A stretch of DNA of 64,000 nt from positions 3,348,001-3,412,000 of the forward strand of contig NZ_BAABKV010000001.1 of assembly GCF_039544005.1 (NCBI RefSeq), in the 5' to 3' direction. How positions within the stretch are numbered: position 1 is the stretch's first letter; every line of letters begins with the position of its first letter. Positions 36,853-45,042 of this stretch are shown here, piece after piece. The DNA comes from Kitasatospora paranensis. GTDB taxonomy: Bacteria > Actinomycetota > Actinomycetes > Streptomycetales > Streptomycetaceae. The notes under the pieces are model-generated. The model did no database searches and was not told the DNA's origin. It saw nothing but the letters and a program-made list of their open reading frames with translations. The position numbers and the translations under genes were made by a program.

Positions 36853-37172
36853 GTGCACATGATCCCGCAGTACGCGCCGGTACGGGCAACCAACACGAAA
36901 CCTCCCCGACCGGCCGGCGGCGGGGCGCCGCACCCCTGGTCACCGGGCCCCCGGGCCACCCGAACGGCCGTACCCGGGGCCCTCCGGAGGGCCCCGCGCG
37001 GGCCCGCCGGAGCATGATCACCAATAGGGCACACGGGAACCAATCGCCCACCCTCTACCATCTATGGATGGTGGAAGGACTTTCGCCGGTGGTGAAAGGT
37101 CCTTCCACTCGTGTTTCCCCCTGCGCCCCTTGCAGTCGACCACCCCCTGCGCACACCCGGATTGCGAGAACG
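36853..37172. other. Divergent intergenic region, YqgE / murA
   Basis: 320 bp. It holds the promoter and leader of murA with two hairpins (listed separately) and the promoter of the YqgE gene. A GC-rich hairpin GGGGCCCTCCGGAGGGCCCC-like sequence lies around 36976-36996. No coding region is apparent. Confidence 0.45.
37057..37108 (+). promoter_or_regulatory. Tandem hairpins in the murA leader
   Basis: First hairpin ACCATC-tatg-GATGGT (37057-37072). It overlaps by two bases a second, longer one: GTGGAAGGAC (37071-37080) with GTCCTTCCAC (37099-37108), extended inside by TTTC/GAAA with one bulged G. They lie 65 bp upstream of the murA start. They may be a leader structure controlling murA; the overlap means both cannot be complete at once. 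Confidence 0.5.
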
Positions 37173-38513
37173 ATGACCGACGACGTCCTGCTGGTTCACG
37201 GCGGTAACCCGCTCGAAGGCGAGATCCAGATCCGCGGTGCCAAGAACCTGGTCCCCAAGGCCATGGTTGCCGCCCTGCTCGGCCAGGGGCCGAGCAGACT
37301 GCGCAACGTCCCGGACATCCGTGACGTGAAGGTCGTCCGCGGGCTGCTCCAGCTGCACGGCGTCACCGTCCGCACCGGCGACGAGGACGGCGAGCTGATC
37401 CTCGACCCCTCGCACGTCGAGAGCGCCAACGTCGCCGACATCGACGCCCACGCGGGTTCCTCGCGGATCCCGATCCTGTTCTGCGGCCCGCTGCTGCACC
37501 GGCTCGGCCACGCCTTCATCCCGGGCCTGGGCGGCTGCGACATCGGCGGCCGGCCGGTCGACTTCCACTTCGAGGTGCTCCGCCAGTTCGGCGCGAGCAT
37601 CGAGAAGCACCCGCAGGGCACCTACCTGGTCGCCCCGCAGCGCCTGCACGGCACCAAGATCGAGCTGCCCTACCCGTCGGTCGGCGCCACCGAGCAGGTC
37701 CTGCTCACCGCCGTCCTGGCCGAGGGCGTCACCGAGCTGCGCAACGCGGCCGTCGAGCCGGAGATCGTCGACCTGATCTGCATCCTGCAGAAGATGGGCG
37801 CGATCATCTCGATGGGCACCGACCGCACCATCCTGATCACCGGTGTGGACGAGCTGGGCGGCTACAACCACCGCGCCCTGCCGGACCGCCTGGAGGCGGC
37901 CTCGTGGGCCTGCGCGGCGCTGGCCACCAAGGGCGACATCTACGTCCGTGGCGCCCACCAGCTGGAGATGATGACCTTCCTCAACACCTTCCGGAAGGTC
38001 GGCGGCGCCTTCGAGGTGGACGACGAGGGCATCCGCTTTTGGCACCCGGGCGGCGAGCTCAAGGCGATCGCCCTGGAGACGGACGTGCACCCCGGCTTCC
38101 AGACCGACTGGCAGCAGCCGCTGGTCGTGGCGCTGACCCAGGCCAACGGCCTGTCCATCGTGCACGAGACGGTCTACGAGTCGCGGCTCGGCTTCACCGG
38201 CGCGCTGAACCAGATGGGTGCCCACATCCAGCTGTACCGCGAGTGCCTGGGCGGCACCCCCTGCCGCTTCGGGGCCCGCAACTTCAAGCACTCCGCAGTG
38301 GTCTCCGGCCCGTCCAAGCTGATCGGCTCCGAGCTGATCATCCCGGACCTGCGGGGCGGTTTCTCGTACCTGATCGCGGCCCTGGCCGCCGAGGGCACGT
38401 CCACCGTGCACGGCATCGACCTGATCAACCGCGGCTACGAGAACTTCATGTCCAAGCTGCGTGACCTCGGCGCGCACATCGAGCTGCCCAGCCCGGAGCT
38501 CGCCAAGGTCTGA
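37173..38513 (+). CDS. murA: UDP-N-acetylglucosamine 1-carboxyvinyltransferase
   Basis: 446 residues, ATG at 37173. MurA transfers enolpyruvate from PEP to UDP-GlcNAc, the first committed step of peptidoglycan synthesis, in the cytoplasm. Visible are EGEIQIRGAKNLVPKAMVAA (the conserved G.KN.), the active-site loop GLGGCDIGGRPVDFHFEVLR with the catalytic Cys that fosfomycin alkylates, and repeated inverse alpha/beta units such as DRLEAASWACAALATKGD and TDWQQPLVVALTQANG, with DLRGGFSYLIAALAAEG at the C-terminus. The Cys is present, so fosfomycin sensitivity is expected. An in-frame extension to 37014 is unlikely. Confidence 0.96.
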   Translation: MTDDVLLVHGGNPLEGEIQIRGAKNLVPKAMVAALLGQGPSRLRNVPDIRDVKVVRGLLQLHGVTVRTGDEDGELILDPSHVESANVADIDAHAGSSRIPILFCGPLLHRLGHAFIPGLGGCDIGGRPVDFHFEVLRQFGASIEKHPQGTYLVAPQRLHGTKIELPYPSVGATEQVLLTAVLAEGVTELRNAAVEPEIVDLICILQKMGAIISMGTDRTILITGVDELGGYNHRALPDRLEAASWACAALATKGDIYVRGAHQLEMMTFLNTFRKVGGAFEVDDEGIRFWHPGGELKAIALETDVHPGFQTDWQQPLVVALTQANGLSIVHETVYESRLGFTGALNQMGAHIQLYRECLGGTPCRFGARNFKHSAVVSGPSKLIGSELIIPDLRGGFSYLIAALAAEGTSTVHGIDLINRGYENFMSKLRDLGAHIELPSPELAKV

Positions 38514-38530
38514 GCGGCCTCCGGACGCGC

Positions 38531-38566
38531 GACGGCCGGCCTCCCCGTCGGGGGAGGCCGGCCGTC
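38531..38566. terminator. Bidirectional terminator, murA / hupA
   Basis: Perfect 16-bp stem (38531-38546 with 38551-38566) with a 4-nt loop GTCG between two convergent genes. Confidence 0.85.
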
Positions 38567-38588
38567 GTCGTAGCGGCTGCTAAGCGGC

Positions 38589-38870
38589 TCAGGCGCCCTT
38601 GGCGGCTTCCTTGAGCTTGGAACCGGCGCTGACCTTGGCGCTGTAGCCGGCCGGGATCTGGATCGGGTCGCCGGTCTGCGGGTTGCGCGCGGTACGAGCG
38701 GCACGGTGGGTGCGCTCGAAGGTCAGGAAGCCGGGGATGGTGACCTTCTCGTCACCCTTGGCGACGACCTCACCGACGACCTCGGCGAAGGCGGCAAGCA
38801 CCGCGTCGGCGTCCTTGCGGGTGACCTCGGCGCGCTCGGCCAGCGCGGCCACCAGCTCACTGCGGTTCAT
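38589..38870 (-). CDS. hupA: HU-type nucleoid protein, short form
   Basis: 93 residues, ATG at 38870 with AGGAG six bases upstream. MNRSELVAALAERAEVTRKD, KGDEKVTIPGFLTFERTHRA and ARTARNPQTGDPIQIPAGYS (the DNA-binding arm with GxxGxP-type turn and IPA) are HU hallmarks. It lacks the Lys/Ala-rich tail of HupS, so it is the HupA form that is abundant in vegetative mycelium. It bends and compacts DNA as a dimer. Confidence 0.95.
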   Translation of the reverse strand: MNRSELVAALAERAEVTRKDADAVLAAFAEVVGEVVAKGDEKVTIPGFLTFERTHRAARTARNPQTGDPIQIPAGYSAKVSAGSKLKEAAKGA

Positions 38871-39366
38871 GTGTACTCCTGTGGTCTGTTGCTTGCGGTG
38901 TGCAGGGGCCCCTCGGTCGCCCCCTCCGGGGAACCCGGACGGGCCGCTGGTCCGCACACTGGTGCTCGTTCAGGCGAGGGGTGGTCAGGGGTCGGCATCG
39001 GCCCCCGAAGCGCCGCAAAATGCCCGCCCGGGTACGAATCCTGCCCCGACCGGCACTGAGAAAGCCAATCGGCCTCCGGCGACACCGGCCCGGATCCGAC
39101 CCGCCCGGCGGAGGTGTGACGCTCCGTCGGCTCCGGCGCACCGGTGCGGTCGGCGCCGGGACGACACGCCGAAAGCGCGGGTGGGACGTTCCGTACTTGT
39201 CGGACACGCCGCCCCCGTGCAGGGCTACCGTACGCCCTGGCACCGACAAGCCCAAACACGCCCCTTCCCCTTGTGTCGCAAGGGGAAGGGGCGCGTCCGG
39301 CGGCCGGCGGGCCGATCGCACACCCGATCGGGCAAGAACGACACTCCGGGGACACCCCGGAGCGGT
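38871..39366. other. 496-bp intergenic region, hupA / malic enzyme
   Basis: Between the hupA start and the end of the malic enzyme gene (both minus). It has the malic enzyme terminator (39259-39293) and presumably the strong hupA promoter. Several short frames exist on both strands, but none has a ribosome binding site or a recognisable family, so I see no gene. Confidence 0.5.
39259..39293. terminator. Terminator of the malic enzyme gene
   Basis: Perfect 15-bp stem (39259-39273 with 39279-39293), 5-nt loop, purine/pyrimidine-biased arms, 74 bp after the stop. Confidence 0.75.
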
Positions 39367-40842
39367 CTACAGACCGGCGAGCGGGAAGGTACCGGTGTCG
39401 AGGGTGCCGACGATCCCCGGCGTGGGACGGGACGGCGCCTGCTCCTGGCCTCCCCGGGCGGCCACCGCGGCGTCCCGGACGGCCGCGGCGACGGTCTTGG
39501 CGACGTCCGGGTGGAACACGCTGGGGATGATGTAGTTGGCGTTGAGCTGGTCGTCCGCGACGGTGGTGGCCAGGGCGCGGGCCGCGGCGAGCATCATCTC
39601 GGTGTCGACCGTCCGGCTCTGGGCGTCCAGCAGGCCGCGGAAGACGCCCGGGAAGACCAGCACGTTGTTGATCTGGTTCGGGAAGTCGCTGCGGCCGGTG
39701 GCGACCACCGCGGCGGTCTGCCGGGCGATCGCCGGGTCGACCTCCGGGTCGGGGTTGGCCAGCGCGAAGACGACCGCGTCCTCGGCCATGGTGGCCAGGT
39801 CGTCGCCGTCCAGCACGTTCGGGGCCGAGACGCCGATGAAGACGTCGGCGTCGGCCACGGCCTCCTTGAGGGTGCCGGTGCGGCCCGAGCGGTTGGTGTG
39901 CTCGGCGATCCAGCGCAGGCTCTCGGTGAGGTCCTCACGGCCCTCGTGGACCACGCCGTGCACGTCGGCGACGGTGGCGTGCACGACGCCGGCCGCCATC
40001 AGCAGCTTGAGGATGGCGGTACCCGCGGCGCCGGCGCCGGACATCACCACGCGGATCCGGGAGATGTCCTTGCCGACGACCTTCAGCGCGTTGGTGAGCG
40101 CCGCCAGCACCACGATCGCGGTGCCGTGCTGGTCGTCGTGGAAGACCGGGATGTCCAGGGCCTCGCGCAGCCGGGCCTCGATCTCGAAGCAGCGCGGCGC
40201 CGAGATGTCCTCCAGGTTGATGCCGGCGAAGCCGGGCGCGATGGCCTTCACGATCGCGACGATCTCGTCGGCGTCCTGGGTGTCCAGGCAGATCGGCCAC
40301 GCGTCGATGCCCGCGAAGCGCTTGAACAGGGCGGCCTTGCCCTCCATGACCGGCAGCGCCGCCTGCGGGCCGATGTTGCCCAGGCCCAGTACCGCGGAGC
40401 CGTCGGTGACCACGGCGACGCTGTTGCGCTTGATGGTGAGGCGGCGGGCGTCCTCGGGGTTCTCGGCGATCGCCATGCAGACCCGGGCGACACCCGGGGT
40501 GTAGATCATCGACAGGTCGTCGCGGTTGCGGATCGGCAGCTTCGAGGACATCTCGATCTTGCCGCCGAGGTGCATCAGGAAGGTGCGGTCGGAGACCTTG
40601 CCGATGCTCACGCCGTCGATCGTCCGGAGCTTGTCGACGATCTCCTCGCCGTGCGCGACCGAGGACGCGGCGACGGTCACGTCGATGCGCAGCGACTCGA
40701 GTCCGGAGGCCGTCACGTCGAGGCCGGTGACCGATCCGCCGGAGGACTCCACGGCCGTGGTGATCGCGCTGACGGCGTTGCCCCGGGCGGGGACCTCCAG
40801 CCGCACCGTGATCGAGTTGGAGACACTGGGCACCGTCGCCAT
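39367..40842 (-). CDS. NAD(P)-dependent malic enzyme with N-terminal ACT-like domain
   Basis: 491 residues, ATG at 40842 with AAGGA six bases upstream. An ACT-like regulatory domain (residues ~10-90: TVRLEVPARGNAVSAITTAV) precedes the malic enzyme core: MIYTPGVARVCMAIAENPED (catalytic Tyr region), SAVLGLGNIGPQAALPVMEG, the metal and Lys site FKRFAGIDAWPI, GINLEDISAPRCFEIEARLR, PVFHDDQHGTAIVVLAALTN and the nucleotide-binding RVVMSGAGAAGTAILKLLM. It converts malate to pyruvate and CO2, supplying pyruvate and reducing power. A fused ACT domain suggests allosteric control, as in actinobacterial malic enzymes. A perfect inverted repeat lies 48 bp upstream. Confidence 0.93.
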   Translation of the reverse strand: MATVPSVSNSITVRLEVPARGNAVSAITTAVESSGGSVTGLDVTASGLESLRIDVTVAASSVAHGEEIVDKLRTIDGVSIGKVSDRTFLMHLGGKIEMSSKLPIRNRDDLSMIYTPGVARVCMAIAENPEDARRLTIKRNSVAVVTDGSAVLGLGNIGPQAALPVMEGKAALFKRFAGIDAWPICLDTQDADEIVAIVKAIAPGFAGINLEDISAPRCFEIEARLREALDIPVFHDDQHGTAIVVLAALTNALKVVGKDISRIRVVMSGAGAAGTAILKLLMAAGVVHATVADVHGVVHEGREDLTESLRWIAEHTNRSGRTGTLKEAVADADVFIGVSAPNVLDGDDLATMAEDAVVFALANPDPEVDPAIARQTAAVVATGRSDFPNQINNVLVFPGVFRGLLDAQSRTVDTEMMLAAARALATTVADDQLNANYIIPSVFHPDVAKTVAAAVRDAAVAARGGQEQAPSRPTPGIVGTLDTGTFPLAGL

Positions 40843-40889
40843 CGACGTCCTTCTTCCGTCCGCTGCTTGAGGGATCTCCGGGCCGCACT

Positions 40890-40904
40890 TCAACAGTTTG
40901 TTGA
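40890..40904. promoter_or_regulatory. Inverted repeat TCAACA-gtt-TGTTGA upstream of malic enzyme
   Basis: Perfect 6-bp arms with a 3-bp centre, 48 bp upstream of the malic enzyme start. In size and symmetry it resembles operators of GntR- or MarR-class regulators. The cognate regulator is unknown. Confidence 0.5.
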
Positions 40905-41175
40905 TTGGCGCGCCCTGCGCATGCTAGACCTCGATCGTCGCACCTACCAGCGCCCGGCCAGAAATAAAGTTCATTGAGTGTGCAGAACCCACAAAAGGGA
41001 CTCCGGCCGCCTGTGTCGTCCTCCGGAAAACTGCCTGCGCCCCCTTGGCTCCCGGTCGGGATGCGTTACATTGGACGGGACGTCGGCCCGATCCAAGCCC
41101 CCGGGCCCAACCTTCGTCGCTTCGAGCGACCACTTGCCGCGAGGCGAGCATGGCGGGTCGGCGTCGTCAGCCCGA

Positions 41176-41205
41176 GAAGGCCCCCACCGGCAGGTGGGGG
41201 CCTTC
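41176..41205. terminator. Terminator of helD
   Basis: Perfect 13-bp stem (41176-41188 with 41193-41205) and 4-nt loop, 20 bp past the helD stop. Confidence 0.75.
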
Positions 41206-41224
41206 GTCGTCTCCGTCGCCGGCC

Positions 41225-43513
41225 TCAGCCGTGCAGCAGGGCGGGCACACCCGCGGCGTCCGGCAGGTCGTCCGGGCCCGAGAGCACGGTCAGCCGCTGG
41301 GTGGCGCGGGTCAGGGCCACGTACAGCACCCGCAGGCCCGCCTCGGACTCCCCGGCGATGCCGGTGGGGTCGGCGACCACCGTGGCGTCGTACTCCAGGC
41401 CCTTGGCCTCCAGGCTGCCGAGCGCCACCACGCGCTCGCCCAGGCCCTGGGCCCAGCCCGCGGCCTCCGCCCGGCGGTCCATCGGCACGACCACCGCGAC
41501 GGTGCCGTCCACCTCCCCGAGGAGGTGCTCCAGCTCCGCCCGGGCGGCCCGGCCGAACGCCTCCGCGCCGCCCTCCCGGACGGCCGCGAACCGCGGCACC
41601 ACGCCGGTCGAGCGCACCGCGCTCGGCGACGGCGTGCCCGGCGCCGCGATCGCCAGCACCTTCGCCGCCACCTCGGCGATCTCGGCCGGGTTCCGGTAGT
41701 TCACGGTCAGCGTGTAGCGGCGCCGCGGCTTGCCGGACAGCACCTCGTCCAGCGCGGCCTGCGCCTCGGCCGGGAACGGCCACGAGGACTGCGCCGGATC
41801 GCCGACGATCGTCCAGGTCGCCATCCGGGCCCGCCGGCCGATCATCCGCCACTGCATCGGGGTGAGGTCCTGCGCCTCGTCCACGATCACGTGCGCGTAC
41901 TCGGTGCGCTCCACCGGCTCGCGCTCGCGCTGCCGGGACATCCGGTCGGCGTAGGTCGTGACCTCGTCCAGGCCGGACAGCAGGTCGACGGCGTCCACCT
42001 CGCGCGCCTTCGGCCGGGCCGGCAGGCCGAGCAGCACCTGCAGCTCGTCCGCGAGCGCCACGTCGTGCGCCGACAGGCCGCCCTCGCCGCGCTCGTCCAG
42101 GTGCCGCCAGGACGCGGCGAGCAGCCGCGCCTCCTCCGGGGTGACCGCCCGGCGGGCGATCCGGTTGATGTACCGCGGGTGCCGCAGCGTGGCCAGCACC
42201 CGCCGCGGGGTCAGCGGGACCCACCAGGCGTCCAGGAAGTCCAGGAAGGCCGCCTCGTCCGAGACGTACTCGTCGAAGGCCTCCCGCTCGTCCTGGCGCT
42301 GCTCGCGCTCGAAGTGGTTGGCCGGCTTGGGCAGGTGCCGGGTGGCCTCCTGCCACAGGGCGTCCAGCAGCAGCCTGCGGGCCCGCGGGCGCAGCAGGTT
42401 GAGCGGGGTTCCGCCGCCGCCGATCACGGCCGCCCGGACGGCCTTCACCCGGCCGGCGTCCAGCCGCAGGGCCTCACCGCGGGCGAAGACCTTCAGCTCG
42501 GTCGGGGCGTCGAGCTCCAGTGCGGCCCGGGCGGCCCGCCGCAGCAGGTGGACCATCCTGGCCGAGCCCTTGACCCGGGCCGTCTCCGGCGTGTCGTAGC
42601 GGGCCGCCTCGATGCCGTCGACCAGGCTGCCGACCGCCCGGATCGCCACCTGGCCCTCCTCGCCCAGCGAGGGCAGCACGCCCTCGGTGTACGAGACCAG
42701 CAGCGGGGTGGGGCTGACCACCAGGATGCCGCCCGCGTAGCGGCGGCGGTCCTGGTAGAGCAGGAACGCCGCACGGTGCAGGGCGACGGCGGTCTTGCCG
42801 GTGCCGGGGCCGCCGGTGACCAGCGTGGCGCCCGCGGCGGGTGCCCGGATGACCTCGTCCTGCTCCTTCTGGATGGAGGAGACGATGTCGCGCATCGAGT
42901 GGCTGCGGGCCCGGCCGAGCGAGGCCATCAGGGCCCCGTCGCCGACCACGGGCAGCTCCCGGCCGTCCAGGGTGGGGGTCAGGTCGGGACGCAGCAGGTC
43001 GTCCTCGACGCCGATGACCCGGCGGCCGCGGGAGCGGATCACCCGGCGCCGGATCACCCGGCCGGGCTCCAGCGGCGTGGAACGGTAGAACGGCGCCGCG
43101 GCCGGCGCCCGCCAGTCGATGACCAGCGGGCCGTACTCGGCGTCGAGCACGCCGAGCCGGCCGATGTGCAGGGTCTCGGCGACGGCCGGGTCGGCCGCGT
43201 CCAGCGGGGTCTGCGACGGGATGCCGTGCTCCTCCGGGGCATCCGCCTGCTGGAGGTCGATCCGGCCGAACAGGAAGTCCTCGAACTCGCTGTTGAGCCG
43301 GTGCAGGTGCGCACCGGCCCGGTAGACCTGGGCGTCCCGCTCGGCGAGCGCGCCGGGAGTGCCGACCTGCACGCGCTTCGCGGCGTCCTCGAGGATGTAC
43401 TCGGCCTCGGCGAGCTTCTCCCCCAGACGCCGGTACACGGTGTCGAGGTGGCGTTGCTCCTCGGCGATCTCGCGATCGCGGACGGAGTCGGTGGTCTCTG
43501 GTGTGGTGTGCAT
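41225..43513 (-). CDS. helD: HelD-type RNA polymerase recycling ATPase (SF1 helicase-like)
   Basis: 762 residues, intact. An N-terminal coiled coil (RDREIAEEQRHLDTVYRRLG, LGEKLAEAEYILEDAAKRV) precedes the ATPase: Walker A VTGGPGTGKTAVALHRAAFL, a Q/R-rich IQKEQDEVIR block just before it, motif II VIVDEAQDLTPMQW, motif III IVGDPAQSSWPFP, motif IV TLTVNYRNPAEIAEVA and motif VI VALTRATQRLTV. HelD binds core RNA polymerase with the coiled coil in the secondary channel and removes stalled enzymes. Some actinobacterial members (HelR) give rifamycin tolerance. I do not see the rifamycin-associated inverted repeat upstream, so I do not call it HelR. Confidence 0.88.
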   Translation of the reverse strand: MHTTPETTDSVRDREIAEEQRHLDTVYRRLGEKLAEAEYILEDAAKRVQVGTPGALAERDAQVYRAGAHLHRLNSEFEDFLFGRIDLQQADAPEEHGIPSQTPLDAADPAVAETLHIGRLGVLDAEYGPLVIDWRAPAAAPFYRSTPLEPGRVIRRRVIRSRGRRVIGVEDDLLRPDLTPTLDGRELPVVGDGALMASLGRARSHSMRDIVSSIQKEQDEVIRAPAAGATLVTGGPGTGKTAVALHRAAFLLYQDRRRYAGGILVVSPTPLLVSYTEGVLPSLGEEGQVAIRAVGSLVDGIEAARYDTPETARVKGSARMVHLLRRAARAALELDAPTELKVFARGEALRLDAGRVKAVRAAVIGGGGTPLNLLRPRARRLLLDALWQEATRHLPKPANHFEREQRQDEREAFDEYVSDEAAFLDFLDAWWVPLTPRRVLATLRHPRYINRIARRAVTPEEARLLAASWRHLDERGEGGLSAHDVALADELQVLLGLPARPKAREVDAVDLLSGLDEVTTYADRMSRQREREPVERTEYAHVIVDEAQDLTPMQWRMIGRRARMATWTIVGDPAQSSWPFPAEAQAALDEVLSGKPRRRYTLTVNYRNPAEIAEVAAKVLAIAAPGTPSPSAVRSTGVVPRFAAVREGGAEAFGRAARAELEHLLGEVDGTVAVVVPMDRRAEAAGWAQGLGERVVALGSLEAKGLEYDATVVADPTGIAGESEAGLRVLYVALTRATQRLTVLSGPDDLPDAAGVPALLHG

Positions 43514-43641
43514 GGGCCTCGGTGGGTACGGCGCGGGGAACCGGCGGACGGAAGATCCTACTCCCTGAGCCGGCCCTCCGGGCGGCGGGCCGACCCGCCG
43601 CCGCTGCCGCGCCGCCCGCGACCCCCGCGACGACCGCCGGA

Positions 43642-44827
43642 TCAGGCGCCGTCGCCGTACTTCTCCCCGGGTCGGCCACCGGGTCCACCGACAGGCGGTA
43701 GCCGCGCTTGACCACGGTGGCGATCAGCCGGGGGTGCCGAGCGAGGCGCGCAGCCGGGCCATCGCGGTCTCGACGGCGTGCTCGTCGTCGCCGCTGCCGG
43801 GCAGGGCGCGCAGCAGCTCGGCCCGGGGCACCACCCAGCCGGGACGGCGGGCGAGGCTGCGCAGCAGGGCCATCCCGGCGGGTGGGACGGGCCGCAGGTC
43901 GCCGTCGACCAGGGCCGCCTGGCCGCGCAGTTCCAGGGTGTGGCCGGCCACGGCGAGGCGGCGGGCGCGTTCGGGCAGCTGGGCGGTGAGGATCTGCACC
44001 ATCGCGCCGAGCCGCATCCGCTCGGGCCAGACGGTGGCCACGTCGAGCTCCTCCAGCGGGGCGGCGGTGACCGGCCCGACGCAGACCGGCAGGACGTCCC
44101 GGCGCAGGGCGTGCAGCAGCTCCGCGGTGAGGTTCCGTTCGGCGGCGCGGTCCAGCAGGCTGATGGCGGCGGGCGCCGAGGTGAAGGTGACGGCGTCCAG
44201 GGAGCCGTTGCAACAGGCGTCGAGGAGGCGGTCGACGGGCGCCAGGTCGGCGGGCGGCAGCCAGCGGTAGACCGGCACCTCGACCACCTCGGCGCCGGCC
44301 GCGCGGAGCGACTCGACGAAGTCGCGCAGCGGGGCGCCGTGCAGCTGGACGGCGATCCGGCGGCCGTCGACCCCCTGCTCCAGCAGCCGCTCCAGCACCT
44401 CGACGGAGGACTCGGACTCCGGTGACCACTCCTCACGGAGCCCGGCCGCCCGGATCGCCCCCTTGGCCTTCGGGCCGCGGGCGAGCACCACGGCCTTGCC
44501 GAGCGCGCCGATCAGGTCGTCGAACAGGCCCCAGCCCTCGGCGGCCTCGATCCAGCCGCGGAAGCCGATACCGGTGGTCGCCACCGCGATGTCCGGCGGG
44601 GCGGCGATCAGGCCGCGGGTGGCGGTGAGCAGGTCGGCGTCGTCGGCCAGCGGGACGATCCGCAGGGCCGGGGCGCGCAGGACGGTGGCGCCGCGGCGCT
44701 GGAGCAGGGCGGCGAGTTCGTCGGCGCGGCGGGCGGCGGTGATGCCGACGGTGTAGCCGGCCAGGGGCGGGGTCGTGTCCGGCGGGGGGACGAGGCGGGT
44801 GGTCGCGCTGGCGCTCAGGTCGGCCAT
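43642..44827 (-). CDS. nnaR: HemD-like regulator with winged-helix domain, NnaR type (two frame breaks)
   Basis: The N-terminal ~260 residues are a uroporphyrinogen-III synthase fold (PLAGYTVGITAARRADELAA, LLQRRGATVLRAPALRIVPL, IAVATTGIGFRGWIEAAEG, LDAVTFTSAPAAISLLDRAA). The C-terminal ~100 residues are an OmpR-type winged helix (PAGMALLRSLARRPGWVVPR, HAVETAMARLRASLG, LIATVVKRGYRLSV). In Streptomyces this fusion is NnaR, which works with GlnR to regulate nitrate and nitrite assimilation. The neighbouring narK gene fits. The frame breaks at five G at 43730-43734 and four C at 43665-43668; one base each gives a 395-residue protein ending DPGEKYGDGA. A heme-branch role is not excluded. Confidence 0.82.
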
Positions 44828-44978
44828 GGGCACAGACGTCCTTCGTGGAGCGGCGGCCCCTCGGCTGTCGGCGGGCCGGGGGTCCTGTCGCGATCCCGGC
44901 GGCTGGTCGGGACGGCGACGGGGTGGGTGGGTGGACGGCCATCGTCCCGTCCCGTGGTGACACCGCCGGGTCGGTCCG

Positions 44979-44994
44979 ATTTCCGCTGTGTTTC
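44979..44994 (-). promoter_or_regulatory. Candidate GlnR-type site upstream of nnaR
   Basis: Reading the minus strand, GAAAC-ACAGCG-GAAAT: two GAAA half-sites 11 bp apart, like the b-site of GlnR boxes, 150 bp upstream of the nnaR start. The a-site is not the canonical GTNAC, so this is weak. Confidence 0.35.
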
Positions 44995-45001
44995 GCAGGT
45001 G

Positions 45002-45031
45002 GGGGCCGGTCCGCGGGTGCGGACCGGCCCC
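45002..45031. terminator. Terminator of narK
   Basis: Perfect 13-bp stem (45002-45014 with 45019-45031) with GGGT loop, 12 bp after the narK stop. Confidence 0.75.
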
Positions 45032-45042
45032 GGCCCGGTGGG

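Larger units (their letters stand above)
40843..41224. other. 382-bp intergenic region, helD / malic enzyme
   Basis: Between the helD stop and the malic enzyme start (both minus). It contains the helD terminator and an AT-richer stretch around 40960-41000, plus the inverted repeat at 40890-40904. No convincing gene. Confidence 0.45.

Noticed and set aside
38880..39360. Long Arg/Pro-rich open frames on both strands in the hupA / malic enzyme gap
   Set aside because: No ribosome binding site, no conserved motif and composition typical of out-of-frame reading of GC-rich DNA.
43514..43641. Rifamycin-associated element upstream of helD
   Set aside because: No inverted repeat of the known type in the available upstream sequence.
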